A stretch of 64,000 bases of DNA from Halomonas sp. BDJS001 (GCF_026104355.1 NZ_CP110535.1:2170001-2234000), one strand, 5' to 3'; shown: positions 7,905 to 18,120, numbered from the stretch's first letter. The notes: a model not told the origin generated them from the sequence alone. A program made the numbers and translations.

Positions 7905-8558
7905 ATGTCCGAGGATAATGGCATAACCCAGTTACCGATAACGCGGCGGCGTTTTAATCAGGTGAGCCTTGCCATCGCCGCAAGCACTCAGGCGAGCTGG
8001 ATGGCCTTTGCCGCGAAACCTGCTTGGGCGCAGACAGCGCCAGCCCTACCGATGTCGATTTTGCTCACCGTGAACAGCAAAGCTCATGATTTAACACTCG
8101 ACCCACGCACGACACTGCTGGATGCACTGCGAGAGCATATTGGTCTGACAGGTACCAAGAAAGGCTGTGACCATGGCCAGTGCGGTGCCTGCACCGCCAT
8201 TGTCGATGGGCGAAGGATGTACACTTGCCTGAGTCTTGCGGTTATGCACGAAGAGAGCGAGATCACAACAGTTGAAGGGATCGGATCCGCCAACGATCTG
8301 CACCCGATGCAGAAAGCCTTCGTCGAGCGGGACGGTTATCAGTGTGGCTACTGCACACCAGGCCAGATCATGGCAGCCATCGCAACGCTTGACGAGCTGT
8401 CGGCTGGTATCCCTAGTGCGGTGACAGTCGATGTCACATCGTCATCGACTGCGACACCCGAAGAGTTACGTGAGCGAATGAGCGGCAATCTTTGCCGCTG
8501 TGCCGCATATCCCAACATTATTGCTGCCATCTCTGATGTCGAGGAGAGCCAAGGATGA
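7905..8558 (+). CDS. paoA: Aldehyde oxidoreductase 2Fe-2S subunit, PaoA-like (copy 1)
   Basis: A 217-residue iron-sulfur subunit of a molybdenum aldehyde oxidase. It begins with a Tat signal (ITRRRFNQV, residues 12-20, then a hydrophobic stretch). The plant-type 2Fe-2S motif is [17 protein letters not shown] (Cys88, 93, 96, with Cys108), and the second cluster is [10 protein letters not shown] plus NLCRCAAY. It closely follows E. coli PaoA (YagT), which is exported folded with its partners and oxidises aromatic aldehydes in the periplasm. The ATG at 7905 has CAGGAGG upstream; the longer reading from 7851 would hide the Tat motif. It overlaps the next gene by 4 bp and starts a paoABC operon whose other two genes are frameshifted. 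Confidence 0.92.
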   Translation: MSEDNGITQLPITRRRFNQVSLAIAASTQASWMAFAAKPAWAQTAPALPMSILLTVNSKAHDLTLDPRTTLLDALREHIGLTGTKKGCDHGQCGACTAIVDGRRMYTCLSLAVMHEESEITTVEGIGSANDLHPMQKAFVERDGYQCGYCTPGQIMAAIATLDELSAGIPSAVTVDVTSSSTATPEELRERMSGNLCRCAAYPNIIAAISDVEESQG

Positions 8559-9534
8559 GACCTTTCTCCTACGAACGAGCTAACTCTGTAGAAGATGCCG
8601 TCGTACGGCTTGCAGCCCAACCCAGTGCACGGATCATCGCAGGCGGCACAAACCTGCTGGATCTGATGAAACTGCAGATCGAGACGCCGGAGCATCTGAT
8701 TGATGTTAATGGTGTTGGGCTGGACCAGATTGAGCCGTCAGGTGCTGGTAGCCTGCGTATCGGCGCACTGGTGCGCAACACCGATCTTGCTGCAAATCCG
8801 ACAGTGCGACGTGACTATAGTGTACTGACACGCGCTTTGGTATCCGGGGCATCCGGTCAATTGCGCAACCGGGCAACCACCGCTGGAAACCTCATGCAGC
8901 GGACACGCTGCCCCTATTTCTACGGAACTGCCATGCGTTGCAACAAACGATCGCCCGGATCCGCTGCGATGCCCTGGAAGGTTTGTCAGCCAATCTCGCA
9001 ATTCTTGGCTCTAGCGATGCCTGTATCGCTACTCACCCCTCAGATATGGCGGTAGCGATGCGGGCGCTTGATGCCGTGGTGCGGGTTATGGGGCCTGGAG
9101 GAGTGCGCCGAATTTCGATCGCTGATTTTCACCGACTACCAGGTGACACTCCAGAGATAGAAACAGAACTGCAGCCTGGCGAGATGATTACCGCTGTTGA
9201 GTTGCCCGCCCCTTTGGGAGGCACTCACGTTTACCGCAAGGTGCGTGAACGGGCGAGCTACGCCTTCGCCACCGTCTCTGTTGCGCTGGTTGCCCGCGTC
9301 GATGGGGAAAGCGTTGGGATTGAAAGGCTGGCTTTCGGCGGCTTAGCCGCCAAGCCTTGGCGAGTGGAGGCGGCAGAGCGACGTGGCACGGGCACACCCA
9401 AAGAGGTTGCGCGGGACGCAGCTAACATTGCCCTTGAGGGTGCAACGCCTACCCATGAAAACGCCTATAAGATCAAGCTCGCGGAGCGGTCACTGCACGC
9501 GGCACTAATCGATGCAATGGAGCAGACAGCATGA
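8555..9534 (+). pseudogene. paoB: Aldehyde oxidoreductase FAD subunit, PaoB-like (copy 1), one frameshift
   Basis: The first frame (8555) gives the FAD-binding start [33 protein letters not shown] and [20 protein letters not shown]. The second frame continues with [20 protein letters not shown] to a normal C-terminus ending at 9534. The frames join near 8963, where ...GGATCCG+CTGCGAT lacks one G: adding it gives the family sequence GSGCDALEG. In the intact paralogue at 22809 the same region is uninterrupted. The subunit carries FAD and a 4Fe-4S cluster and passes electrons from the molybdenum subunit. Either dead or a homopolymer sequencing error. Confidence 0.85.
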
Positions 9535-11698
9535 GCCGTCTCGACACACTCAATACCGACACGAGGATTGTCGGTCAGCCCATGCGCCGGATTGATGGGC
9601 CACTTAAGGTTAGTGGCACTGCCACCTACGCCTATGAGAACGCACGACTCGGAGAAGCGCTTGTCGGTGTTTTCGCGATATCTACGATCGGAAAGGGGAA
9701 GATAACCTCGCTGGATACCGGCGCGGCCGAGGCGATGCCGGGCGTTCGACGCGTCATCACCCATGAAAATGTGATCGAACAGGCGCCTCTGGATCGTGAA
9801 AGCCCCGTAACGGTTCGGGGGCGGCCGATCTTTTACGACAACAATATTCTCCATTTCGGCCAGCCGGTGGCACTGGTGGTCGCCGAGACCTTTGAACAGG
9901 CGCGTGATGCCGCGCTAGCAGTTCGGGCCGAATACCAGCTAGAACGCGGCGCCTTCGTTTACAGCGAAGGAAGCCCAGTGAATGAGCCCGAGTTTGCCAA
10001 CGCGGGCTTTCCCGCTGCAACGGATCGCGGCGATTTCAATGCCGGCCTTGCCGGGGCACATGCAACGGTCGATCTCACCTACGAGACGCCTATGCTCTAC
10101 GCCCAGCCGATCGAGCCACACTCCACCCTGGCCCACTGGGAAGGGGAGCGTCTGCACTTGATTACCAGTTGCCAGACATTGAACTATATTACGATCTCGC
10201 TTGGCACATCGCTGGGGTTGACGCCCGAAAATCTGATGATTTCGGCACCTTATGTTGGCGGTGGGTTCGGTTCAAAGCTGGGAGTTCACGCCGATCTTAT
10301 GGGGGCCGCAATCGCATCGAGGATGCTCGGCGAACCCGTGAAGGTCTGTTTCACACGCCAGCAAATGTTCACGCTTTGTGGGGCGCGCCCTGGCATCATC
10401 AACGAGTACGGTTTGGTGCCGATGCGGAGGGTCGGCTCACCGCCATCGGCCATGAGGCGCTGATCTACTCCAACGACAACGATCCTTTTGTGGAGCAGAC
10501 GGGCACCGCTACCCGGTCGCTTTATACCAGTGCGAACCGGATGACCCGGCATTACACGACTCATCTGGATCGCCCCGGTGGTGATACGGTACGTGCACCT
10601 GGTGAACTGCCTGGGCTGTTGGCCGTCGAAGCAGCCATGGACGAGCTTGCTGAGGCGCTGCAGATGGATCCCATCAAACTACGCGTACTCAACGATACTG
10701 ATACCGACCCGGAGTCCGGTTCGCCGCTGACTGGCCGGAAGCTTTCAGAATGCCTGCAAGTCGGTGCAGAACAGTTCGGCTGGGTAGACCGTCTGCCACG
10801 ACCCCGAGAACGAAAGGAGGGCCAATGGCTGATCGGCATGGGCGTAGCTGCAGCGATCCGACCCCATTTTCAGGGTGCAACCGAAGTAGAGATCGCAGTG
10901 ACGCCGCAAGGCCGGGTCGAGGTTCGTTCGGATCTGACCGATATCGGAACCGGTAGCTATACGATTCTGGCCCAGGTTGCGGCCGAGGTTCTGGGGGTCG
11001 AACCGGACACTGTAGATGTACTGTTGGCTGACTCTCGCCTACCGACGGGCGGTGGCTCGGGCGGTTCCTGGGGGGCGTCAAATACCTCGACCGCGCTGCA
11101 TCAGGCCTGCCACGCACTGATCGACAGCACTGGAGTTGCTGTAGGGCCCGATTTCGCTCGCCAGGTGCTTGCGCGTCACCCGGAAGGTGCGACTGCTATA
11201 GGCAGCCTTGCAGGGCAGGGCTCTCTCGCCGATTGGCACGAGAAGTCGCGCCATACCTACGGCGCGCATTTCGTCGAAGTAGCCGTGCATCAATTGACCG
11301 GTGAGGTTAGGGTGCGCCGCATGCTTGGCGTATTTGCCGCAGGCAGAATACTGAATCCTATGACGGCTCGCTCCCAGTTGCTTGGTGGGATGACGTGGGG
11401 ATTGTCAGCAGTCCTACACGAGGGAGCGGAGTTCGATGCCCGCTATGGCAACGTACTGAACGGTGATCTGGCGGAATATCTCGTACCCGTGCATGCCGAC
11501 ATACCAGACATCAATATTGTCATGCTTGATGAACCTGACCTAGAGGCGAACCCAATTGGTGTCAAGGGGGTTGCCGAGCTTGGCTCCTGCGGATCTTCTG
11601 CAGCGGTAGTGAATGCCATCTACAACGCCTGCGGCGTGCGGATACGTAAGTTCCCGGTACGGCTCGCCACGCTGGTAGCCAATATGAGTGACACTTAA
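9531..11698 (+). pseudogene. paoC: Aldehyde oxidoreductase molybdopterin subunit, PaoC-like (copy 1), one frameshift
   Basis: Two frames together make a full-length (~722 residue) molybdenum subunit. The 5' part (9531 to ~10403) has RRIDGPLKVSGTATYAYEN and PYVGGGFGSKLGVHADL. The 3' part has DTVRAPGELPGLLAVEAAMD, GSGGSWGASNTSTALHQACH and the catalytic-glutamate region GVKGVAELG. The frames join near 10403 (ATCATCAAC|GAGTAC), where one C restores RVRFGADAEGRL. It would bind molybdopterin cytosine dinucleotide and oxidise aldehydes in the periplasm. It overlaps paoB by 4 bp. The intact copy is at 23827. Confidence 0.85.
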
Positions 11699-11832
11699 CA
11701 AGACGAGATTTTTCACCAACCTCAATGGAGCCAGGCTGTTTGAAGCCATTGTCGTCAGAACAGGATTATCGACCTGGGAAGAGTAAGGTTTTGGTCTATG
11801 GCACTATCGCGCGAATCGGTGCGCGCGCTAAC

Positions 11833-12714
11833 CTAAACTACCCTACGTAATCTCCCGGCATCCTTGGCTGGAGGGTTGCCGAACATGCGGGCATAGTCGC
11901 GGCTGAACTGAGAGGGGCTCTCGTAGCCGACGCTATAGCCTGCGCTGGATGCATCCATTCCCTCCGCCACCATCAGCCTGCGTGCTTCCTGCAGGCGTAA
12001 CTGGCCACGGAATTCAAGTGGGGTCATGGACGTAATCGCCTTGAAGTGAGCATGAAAAGAGGAACTGCTCATGCCTAGCGTATCAGCGATGTCATTAATC
12101 CGGCAGGCTTCAGTGTAGTGCTCCCTTAGCCAGACAATAGCCTTGGCAATTTGATTCAAGCGGCTATCCGCTGTAGCCATCTGGCGTAGGGTGCTATTGC
12201 CAGGATCCTTCAGAAGACGGTAGAGAATCTCCCGAATAACCAGTGGTGCTAATGCCTCAATATCGTCCGGTTTGTCGAGCAAGTCGGTAAGCCGAACAGC
12301 GGCATCCAGCAACTCGGGCGTCGTATCATTAAGCGAAATCCCGTTTGCAGAGGTATTGTGCTGTGTGGATGCAGGGATTTTTAATGCAAGATCGCTTAGT
12401 GTTGCCATGTCCAAATTGAGAACCAGGCATAGATAAGGTGCGGATTCGCTGGCCTCAATCACCGTCCCGATCACGGGCATGTCGACCGAGGCGATCAGGT
12501 ATCTCGCTGAGTCGTACACATACATGGTAGTGCCTAGCATCACCTGCTTACGGCCTTGAGCGATTAAACATAGTGTCGGTTCGTATACTACTGGCATGGG
12601 AAGGGTGGGAGTGCCAGAGCGAATAAGGTTAACGCCTGGAATTGATGTTTGGTAGGTTCCGTCATCTTGAATATGACGAGCAATATTATCGACAAGCTTT
12701 GTAAGCGAATCCAT
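11833..12714 (-). CDS. AraC-family regulator, AraC_N (YqhC-like) type
   Basis: A 293-residue regulator. The N-terminal half matches the AraC_N family (YEPTLCLIAQGRKQVMLG, YLIASVDMPVIGTV), the group including E. coli YqhC, an aldehyde-responsive activator. The C-terminal DNA-binding part contains INDIADTLGMSSSSFHAHFK and VGYESPSQFSRDYARMFG. The start at 12714 (MDSLTKLVDN) is preceded by GGAGG five bases upstream; longer in-frame starts lack this. It is convergent with paoABC copy 1 and is a paralogue of the regulators at 17161 and 26043, of which the last follows paoABC copy 2. Likely an aldehyde-responsive activator, by inference. Confidence 0.9.
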   Translation of the reverse strand: MDSLTKLVDNIARHIQDDGTYQTSIPGVNLIRSGTPTLPMPVVYEPTLCLIAQGRKQVMLGTTMYVYDSARYLIASVDMPVIGTVIEASESAPYLCLVLNLDMATLSDLALKIPASTQHNTSANGISLNDTTPELLDAAVRLTDLLDKPDDIEALAPLVIREILYRLLKDPGNSTLRQMATADSRLNQIAKAIVWLREHYTEACRINDIADTLGMSSSSFHAHFKAITSMTPLEFRGQLRLQEARRLMVAEGMDASSAGYSVGYESPSQFSRDYARMFGNPPAKDAGRLRRVV

Positions 12715-12781
12715 GTCTCCCTCCGTCATAAAATTGGACTTTACTTCTTTGCAATTACTGACTCGGATAAACATGCAAAGG

Positions 12782-13459
12782 CTAAGTAGACTGCTCCTCA
12801 CCAAAGGCGCTTTTAACTTTGGCATCCCAACCCATCATGGTGACCTGAGCCACTGATTCCAGCTCGGCTTGGGTTGCCCCGTCACGGGCTAAAATCGACA
12901 TTCCGCTCTGAATCGTCTGTACGAAGCGGGCGAGTGAATGAATGTTGGTTCCAGTGGGAAGCTCCCCCTCATCAACGGCCAGCTCAAAGCGCTCTATAAG
13001 GCGCTCAAGCCCAATGGCTCGCGTCGAGCGCAGCAGTTCGCCCAGTTCTGGATGCCCTTCGCTGCCAACGGATGAGAGCGCCATCATGCAGCCTCGGGGA
13101 GTATCGTTTAAACAACCCGTCAGGGCTGTCGCGGATTCAGTTAATAACGACTCGACCGCTTCCCGGGCCGTTGCTGCAGAATAAAATTTGTTCCAAAAGT
13201 GCCCTTCATACGTCTCGCCGTAGTAGCGGACTGCTTCGGCGTAAAGGGATTCTTTTGAACCAAATGCCGCATACAGGCTGGGTGAGCCAATCCCCATGGC
13301 CTTCGTAAGATCTGCCATGGAGGTGGCTTCAAAGCCCTTTAACCAAAACAGGCGAGTCGCTTGATCCAGCGCGGCCATTCGGTCGAATGCACGAGGCCTC
13401 CCGCGGCTGCGAGTGGGGGGTGTTGCATTGTTTTGCGGCGTCGATTCGGAGTTTTGCAT
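12782..13459 (-). CDS. TetR/AcrR-family transcriptional regulator
   Basis: A 225-residue TetR protein with an N-terminal GRPRAFDRMAALDQATRLFW ... GIGSPSLYAAFGSKESLYAEA DNA-binding domain preceded by a basic, Thr/Ser/Asn-rich arm. The C-terminal domain has GCMMALSS. It resembles the TetR at 54179 (same GRPR.FDR and SLYAAFGSKE style). The start at 13459 (MQNSES) is the first ATG giving a normal length. It diverges from the CPBP protease gene at 13587, its likely target. Confidence 0.88.
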   Translation of the reverse strand: MQNSESTPQNNATPPTRSRGRPRAFDRMAALDQATRLFWLKGFEATSMADLTKAMGIGSPSLYAAFGSKESLYAEAVRYYGETYEGHFWNKFYSAATAREAVESLLTESATALTGCLNDTPRGCMMALSSVGSEGHPELGELLRSTRAIGLERLIERFELAVDEGELPTGTNIHSLARFVQTIQSGMSILARDGATQAELESVAQVTMMGWDAKVKSAFGEEQST

Positions 13460-13586
13460 GACTAAAAATATAAACCTCTTGAAATGACTCGGCAACGTAA
13501 TGGCTGTATTTTTGTGCAGATCAGTATTTAATGTTTCTCAATGAGATCATCTCTGTCATGCAAAGCAACAAAAGGATTTAAGTGCT

Positions 13587-14297
13587 ATGTCATTTACATC
13601 GCAACCCCCAGGAAGTGCGATTTCACCAGAAGTAATTCCTCATCCAGGTTGGCGGGAGGTAGCACTCGGCCTCGCTGTTCTGGCCGTTCTCGGCTATGGA
13701 GGCGGCATACTCATTTCTCGGCTTGCCATCGACCCTGTGGCTATTGGCTTGATGTTTACCGCTCTTTCCGGCGTAGCGAGTCTGGCTGGTTTTTTTGCAG
13801 CCTTCTGGCGTATTCGTTGGTGGGCAGCGTTTGGAATTCGGCGCACTACCTATCGCTGGCTGTTTATCGGGGTGGCGGCTGGGGTGATTGCCTTTGTGAT
13901 CAAAAGCATTGCGATCCTCGTCTACATCTCGCTGACAGGGGAGAGTACCAGTCCCCAGGAGATCTATGCGACAGGAGCGAGCGGTGGGATAATGACTGTT
14001 GTGCTGGCTACGTTTTTCCTGGCCGTTATAACGCCGATCGGCGAAGAGTTCCTGTTCCGAGGTGTGGTCACCACGGCCTTGCTACGTTATGGCCCTGTTG
14101 TTGGGGTAGTGGGTGGAGCATCTATCTTCGCTGTGTTTCATGGCATCAATATGGTGTTCCCCGCAGCGTTGGTAGTTGGTCTCATTGCCGGTGAAATCTT
14201 TCGGCGCAGCGGATCCATCTGGCCTGCCGTGGTTGTCCATGCGGTTGTCAACTTGCCCACTATACCTGTCATGGTGCTCGCTAATGTCGCTCAGTAA
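13587..14297 (+). CDS. CPBP-family intramembrane glutamic protease
   Basis: A 236-residue membrane protein with about six to seven hydrophobic segments. The ABI/CPBP (Rce1-like) motifs are visible: PIGEEFLFRGVV (motif 1, two Glu and Arg), FAVFHGIN (motif 2, His) and VVVHAVVN (motif 3). These proteins cleave or process membrane-associated substrates; the bacterial substrates are mostly unknown. It stands alone, divergent from a TetR regulator, with AAAGG nine to ten bases before the ATG. Confidence 0.88.
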   Translation: MSFTSQPPGSAISPEVIPHPGWREVALGLAVLAVLGYGGGILISRLAIDPVAIGLMFTALSGVASLAGFFAAFWRIRWWAAFGIRRTTYRWLFIGVAAGVIAFVIKSIAILVYISLTGESTSPQEIYATGASGGIMTVVLATFFLAVITPIGEEFLFRGVVTTALLRYGPVVGVVGGASIFAVFHGINMVFPAALVVGLIAGEIFRRSGSIWPAVVVHAVVNLPTIPVMVLANVAQ

Positions 14298-14367
14298 ATT
14301 GAGAAAACCTTATCGTCTGATACCAGGCTAAATGCTTTTCTCTGCCCGGTTGATACATACTAAAGCA

Positions 14368-14765
14368 TCAAAGAAAAACTTCGGCCGCGTGCATCAAGTC
14401 GGTGTACTCCTTTACCTGAATAATTTTTCCATCTTGAATCGTAAAGAGCATGTGATAATCATTTTCGTAGACTTTACCGGTTTTGGTGAAAGCAAAGGAG
14501 CGAATCTCAGCGGCCACGCGATCGCCTTCCGCAACCATATCGAGAACCTCCATCTTCAAGCCGCCTTGTAGGGATGCATATAGGTCATGCCAGATCTGTT
14601 CCATTTCGGGTTTGGTTTTTTTCCCGCTCCAGAAAATAGGTGCGGTTTTCCCTTGATCCACCAAATGGCATTTTCGCTCATCATGCTCAGTATCTCGTCA
14701 ATAGCAGAACGCTCAAAATGGCTGCTGAAGCGTTCGACAATACGTTTGTTGTCCTGAATGCTCAC
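14368..14765 (-). pseudogene. SnoaL/NTF2-like protein, one frameshift
   Basis: The start (MSIQDNKRIVERFSSHF, from 14765) and the end (EMEQIWHDLYASLQGGLKME ... DGKIIQVKEYTDLMHAAEVF, to 14368) are typical of ketosteroid-isomerase/SnoaL-like proteins of about 130 residues. They lie in two frames that join at a run of seven A on the coding strand (T7 at 14616-14622). One extra A gives a continuous GAGKKTKPEMEQ. The fold is a small cone-shaped dimer with varied enzymatic or binding roles. The break is a homopolymer indel, true or artefactual. Confidence 0.8.
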
Positions 14766-14923
14766 TAGATGACCTTATTCAATTTTGGATGCTGCATGAA
14801 GGGAGAAACTTAAGAGGTTGGTCGCTAGGCCGATTTAAACAGCCAGCCCACTGTTGACCCATAAGAGAGGGCTGTTGAAGTTGCCTCCCAGCCCTCTCTG
14901 TTCAAACAGAGTTATCTATGAGT

Positions 14924-15946
14924 TCAATCGGTTCTGACAATCAGCTTTTTGCCGCTATGCTGGCCACCGAACAGCGATAGGAACGTCTCTGGTAGCTGGT
15001 TAAACCCGTCGATAAACTCCTCGCCGTACTTGATTTTGCCGCCTTCGATCAAAGGCGCCATCTCGGATAAAAACTCTGGAAAGGTGTCCAACACATTAGG
15101 AACAGCAAACGCCTTAATATCGATAAATCGGTAGTGAATCAGGGTGATCAGCCTTGGCAGATAGTTCACCCCCTTTGGAAGTTCGGTATTGCTGTAGTCT
15201 GCAATTGTGCCGCAGATGACCATTTTAGCGTGCGGATTAAAGTACTCCATTAGCACCGGGAAAATAGCACCACCCACATTCTCGAAGAAGGCGTCGATAC
15301 CGTTGGGTAGAGCCCGCTCGAGCTGCTCTTCGAAGTCGTCGGCTTTGTAATCAATAGCGTCGTCAAGACCAAGCTCATCTTTTAGGTAAGCGACCTTAGC
15401 AGCTCCGCCGGCAATACCCACGACGCGATGACCGCGCAACTTGGCTAGCTGAGCGGCCGTAGAACCTACCGCCCCAGCGGCGCCAGTGACGACGAACGTG
15501 CCGCCGGGTTTGAACTCATGGAGTTTCGTTGTGCCGTACCAAGCAGTAAATCCGGTTAGACCAAGTGGCCCCAACGCTGTCGACAGAGGAGCTAAATCCG
15601 GATCAAGCTTACGGATGTCTGTTCCGTCTGAAACTGCGTAGTCCTGCCAGCCCGTCCACGTCTGTACATGATCTCCGGCGGCGAAATCTCGATGTTTACT
15701 CTCTTCTACCACCGCGACGGTAGGCCCCTGCATAGGGTCGCCAACGTTAATCGGTGGCAGCTCCGACGAGCCGTTGCCCATCAGGTTGCGTTGGTAAGGG
15801 TCGACTGAGAACAAGGTATTGCGAAATAGAACCTCGCCGTTCTGAGTCGATGGAATATCTTCTTGTACTAACTTGAAGTCATTTAGCGTAGCCATGCCAT
15901 TAGGTCGCGCCGCAAGAAGAAACTTGCGATTCACTGCGTTTGCCAT
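14924..15946 (-). CDS. curA: NADP-dependent MDR-family reductase, CurA-like
   Basis: A 340-residue medium-chain reductase without zinc ligands. It has the N-terminal FSVDPYQRNLM typical of CurA/prostaglandin reductase proteins, a Rossmann segment (FVVTGAAGAVGSTAAQLAKL) and the FFENVGGAIFPVLMEYFN motif. These cytosolic NADPH enzymes reduce activated double bonds of enals, enones and curcumin. That fits the electrophile theme of the window. The ATG at 15946 is the natural start. Upstream lie three copies of one operator-like sequence (16022-16172) that probably control it. Confidence 0.88.
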   Translation of the reverse strand: MANAVNRKFLLAARPNGMATLNDFKLVQEDIPSTQNGEVLFRNTLFSVDPYQRNLMGNGSSELPPINVGDPMQGPTVAVVEESKHRDFAAGDHVQTWTGWQDYAVSDGTDIRKLDPDLAPLSTALGPLGLTGFTAWYGTTKLHEFKPGGTFVVTGAAGAVGSTAAQLAKLRGHRVVGIAGGAAKVAYLKDELGLDDAIDYKADDFEEQLERALPNGIDAFFENVGGAIFPVLMEYFNPHAKMVICGTIADYSNTELPKGVNYLPRLITLIHYRFIDIKAFAVPNVLDTFPEFLSEMAPLIEGGKIKYGEEFIDGFNQLPETFLSLFGGQHSGKKLIVRTD

Positions 15947-16021
15947 TTGTTTGCCTCAATCAATTAAAAGTATTGGCGGTCAGATAAGCAGTTCCCGAGT
16001 GCAAGCAGATCGACCTATCCC

Positions 16022-16069
16022 GCTAGCATTCTATTTATGTGTTAATCGATACATAAATTGGATGCTAGC
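16022..16069. promoter_or_regulatory. Operator site 1 inside a long inverted repeat
   Basis: GCTAGCATTCTATTTATGT (16022-16040) pairs with ACATAAATTGGATGCTAGC (16051-16069), 17 of 19 positions. Inside it, on the minus strand, is ATGTATCGATTAACACATAA, which matches the operator cores at 16091 and 16147. It lies about 80-120 bp upstream of the CurA-like gene. Confidence 0.6.
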
Positions 16070-16090
16070 ACGGAATTTAGCTGAGTCAAC

Positions 16091-16172
16091 AATTTTGTGT
16101 TGATTGGCATATAAATATTGACAGGCGATATCAGGCTCTTCTATTGTTTGTGTGCCAATCAATACACAATTT
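16091..16172 (+). promoter_or_regulatory. Promoter flanked by operator sites 2 and 3
   Basis: Site 2 is TTGTGTTGATTGGCATATAA (within 16091-16116). Site 3, read on the minus strand, is TTGTGTATTGATTGGCACAC (within 16147-16172). Between them is a good promoter, TTGACA at 16118-16123 and TATTGT at 16142-16147 with an 18-bp gap. Site 3 begins at the -10, as for a repressor. The promoter points to a start codon at 16185 whose gene is gone. Confidence 0.6.
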
Positions 16173-16184
16173 ACCAGGAGAAAA

Positions 16185-16211
16185 GTGAGCGAAGGGATAA
16201 GTGTGGTGTAG
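16185..16211 (+). pseudogene. Relict start of a lost gene (SD plus eight codons)
   Basis: AGGAG at 16176-16180 precedes a GTG codon; the reading is MSEGISVV and stop. The quality of the promoter, operators and ribosome binding site suggests a deleted gene, perhaps the regulator recognising the three operators. No protein family can be named. The remaining spacer up to 16359 shows no other gene. Confidence 0.35.
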
Positions 16212-16359
16212 TGCTAAGAGCTTCACGTAGGAAAGCATTAACAGTTTGGCAATAGCGGTGTGTTCATAGAGAGCTGTTTGACAATACTCTCACTTTATTA
16301 GCCGTTAATGCCCCTTCCTTCTGATTAATTTAAATACTGACTAGAGAATTGAATTGTCT

Positions 16360-17148
16360 ATGAATTTTTACAGTCCTCATTCATTTGATAGATATTGCCA
16401 ACGTCTTATATACGGCTTACTGGTGATAACCTTATGGCTTGTTCCTTCTCAGGTATTTGCCGAAACTTCAGTGAGCCAGGGTCATTACCTGCTACCAGCA
16501 TCAGGCAATACCGTGGGCGAGAACTATACCGTTAGGGTAGAGAACGAAGAGGATACGCTGCTGGATATTGCGCATGCGCACGGTATTGGCTACGAAGAAA
16601 TTCGTCGGGCCAATCCTGATGTAAGCTTTTGGGTGCCTGGCAAAGGAACACAAGTGCACATCCCGGCGCAGTTCATACTTCCCAATGTTGAGCGTAAAGG
16701 CATCGTCATCAATATTGCTGAATTGCGGCTTTACTACTACCCCGAAGCTCGAGACGGTGAAACGTCAAGTGTTCAGACTTATCCTATTGGTATAGGGCGC
16801 GATGGATTTAATACCCCTTTTGGTATTACCAAAACCACGATGCGACTGGAAGATCCAGCCTGGTACCCACCCGCATCGGTTCGACGGGAAGCAGCGGAGC
16901 GCGGCGATCCACCGCCCAGCGTTGTGCCGCCAGGGCCTGATAACCCGCTCGGTAAATACGCCATCCTGTTGGATATTCCTGGTTACTTAATTCACGGCAC
17001 TAACCGACCGGACGGTATTGGTATGCGTGCTAGCCGAGGATGCATTCGCCTGCACGCTGACGATATCAAAGCGCTCTTCGATCAGGTGCGCGTCGGTACC
17101 CAGGTTAATATCATCAATGAGCCGGTGCGGGAGATGTCATCAATATAA
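16360..17148 (+). CDS. L,D-transpeptidase (ErfK/YbiS/YkuD family)
   Basis: The 262-residue protein has a signal peptide (LIYGLLVITLWLVPSQVFAE), a LysM-like peptidoglycan-binding segment (YTVRVENEEDTLLDIAHAHG, NPDV..W.PGKGTQVHIP) and a YkuD catalytic domain with HGTNRPDGIGMRASRGCIRL holding the active-site His and Cys. It acts in the periplasm, making 3-3 cross-links in peptidoglycan or attaching lipoprotein. Length fits YbiS/YcfS/ErfK proteins. Start chosen at the ATG 16360; a TTG at 16354 is also in frame. It stands alone, convergent with the AraC gene. Confidence 0.9.
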   Translation: MNFYSPHSFDRYCQRLIYGLLVITLWLVPSQVFAETSVSQGHYLLPASGNTVGENYTVRVENEEDTLLDIAHAHGIGYEEIRRANPDVSFWVPGKGTQVHIPAQFILPNVERKGIVINIAELRLYYYPEARDGETSSVQTYPIGIGRDGFNTPFGITKTTMRLEDPAWYPPASVRREAAERGDPPPSVVPPGPDNPLGKYAILLDIPGYLIHGTNRPDGIGMRASRGCIRLHADDIKALFDQVRVGTQVNIINEPVREMSSI

Positions 17149-17160
17149 TGTTAGCGTTAG

Positions 17161-18062
17161 TTAGACGACTGCATAGGTTACGTCATGAGAGTTGCTGCGA
17201 AGTGCCTGGGCGTCCTGTTTAGGTGAGTAACCAAAGAGGCGAGAGTATTCGCGACTGAACTGCGATGTACTCTCATAACCCACCGCGGATGCGGCATGGG
17301 TTACATTGTTATTTTTGGCCAAGAGTTGCCGAGCCGCCCTAAGGCGAAGTGTTTTTTGATACTGAAGAGGGCTTGCTGCAGTGGCGGCTCTGAAGTGTCG
17401 ATTGAGAGAGGGGACGCTCATTTCAGACATCTCAGCAAGCGCATTAATCGATAGTGGCTCATCGAAATGACCGCGTATCCAGTCAATGGCTCGCTTAACC
17501 TGCACAAGCTTACCTTCGTCTTGCGCGAGTTGCTTAAGGAGAGCGCCATGTGGGCTCTGCAATAAGCGATATAACAGTTCCCGTTCTCTTGGCGCCGCTA
17601 AGGCCGGAATGTCAGCAGGGGTGTCAAGTAGCGCTAAATAACGATCCCAAGCTTCCAGTAATTCACGGTCAGCCAGCGCTTCACTAAAGCAGGGAGTAGG
17701 TTCACTGGCTTGAGGAGAAGGTGGAATGTCTGCCATTAGTCTGACAAGAGCGTTATGGTCAATATTCAGGCCGGTGGCAACGTAGGGTTGTTCGTTTTCC
17801 ACCTCAAATACGCATCGAGTCGAGGGTAGCTCGACAAGCGAAGCGAAAGAGTGGCCTGCTGGGTGGCGTAGCATCTTTTCGCCAATAAAGAGTTGTTTGG
17901 TTCCTTGAAGAACCAAACAGATACCCGCGCCGCACATAATGGATTGGGGACACTATTGCGTCGAACGACGGCTAGCACTGCCTGAGGCAAGACCGTATTC
18001 GCATGCACGCCACTTTCATGGCGCAGCACTCGATCACGTATTTGTTCTAGAAGATCCTTCAT
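17161..18062 (-). pseudogene. AraC-family regulator (AraC_N type), one frameshift
   Basis: The start (MKDLLEQIRDRVLRHESGVH, from 18062) and the rest (CGAGICLVLQGTKQLFIGEK onward to 17161) lie in two frames joining near 17943, where one extra C in CCAATCC(C)ATTATG gives a continuous 300-residue protein. The C-terminus holds a normal AraC double helix-turn-helix (LAEMSEMSVPSLNRHFRA, VGYESTSQFSREYSRLFG). It is a paralogue of the regulators at 11833 and 26043. Its upstream region contains GATCGTATTAGGCAA, the same block found upstream of the small-protein genes at 20297 and 20747, so this regulator is the best candidate for controlling them. Possibly intact if the indel is a sequencing error. Confidence 0.85.
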
Positions 18063-18105
18063 TGCTTGCTCTCAATAATCAGAGATTCCCTAACATAACT
18101 TTATG

Positions 18106-18120
18106 GATCGTATTAGGCAA
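18106..18120. promoter_or_regulatory. AraC-like operator half-site A
   Basis: GATCGTATTAGGCAA differs by one base from GATCGGATTAGGCAA at 20168 and 20597. It is followed by CTTAGCCTAAT in opposite sense. It sits 44 bp upstream of the AraC gene that starts at 18062, suggesting autoregulation. Confidence 0.5.
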
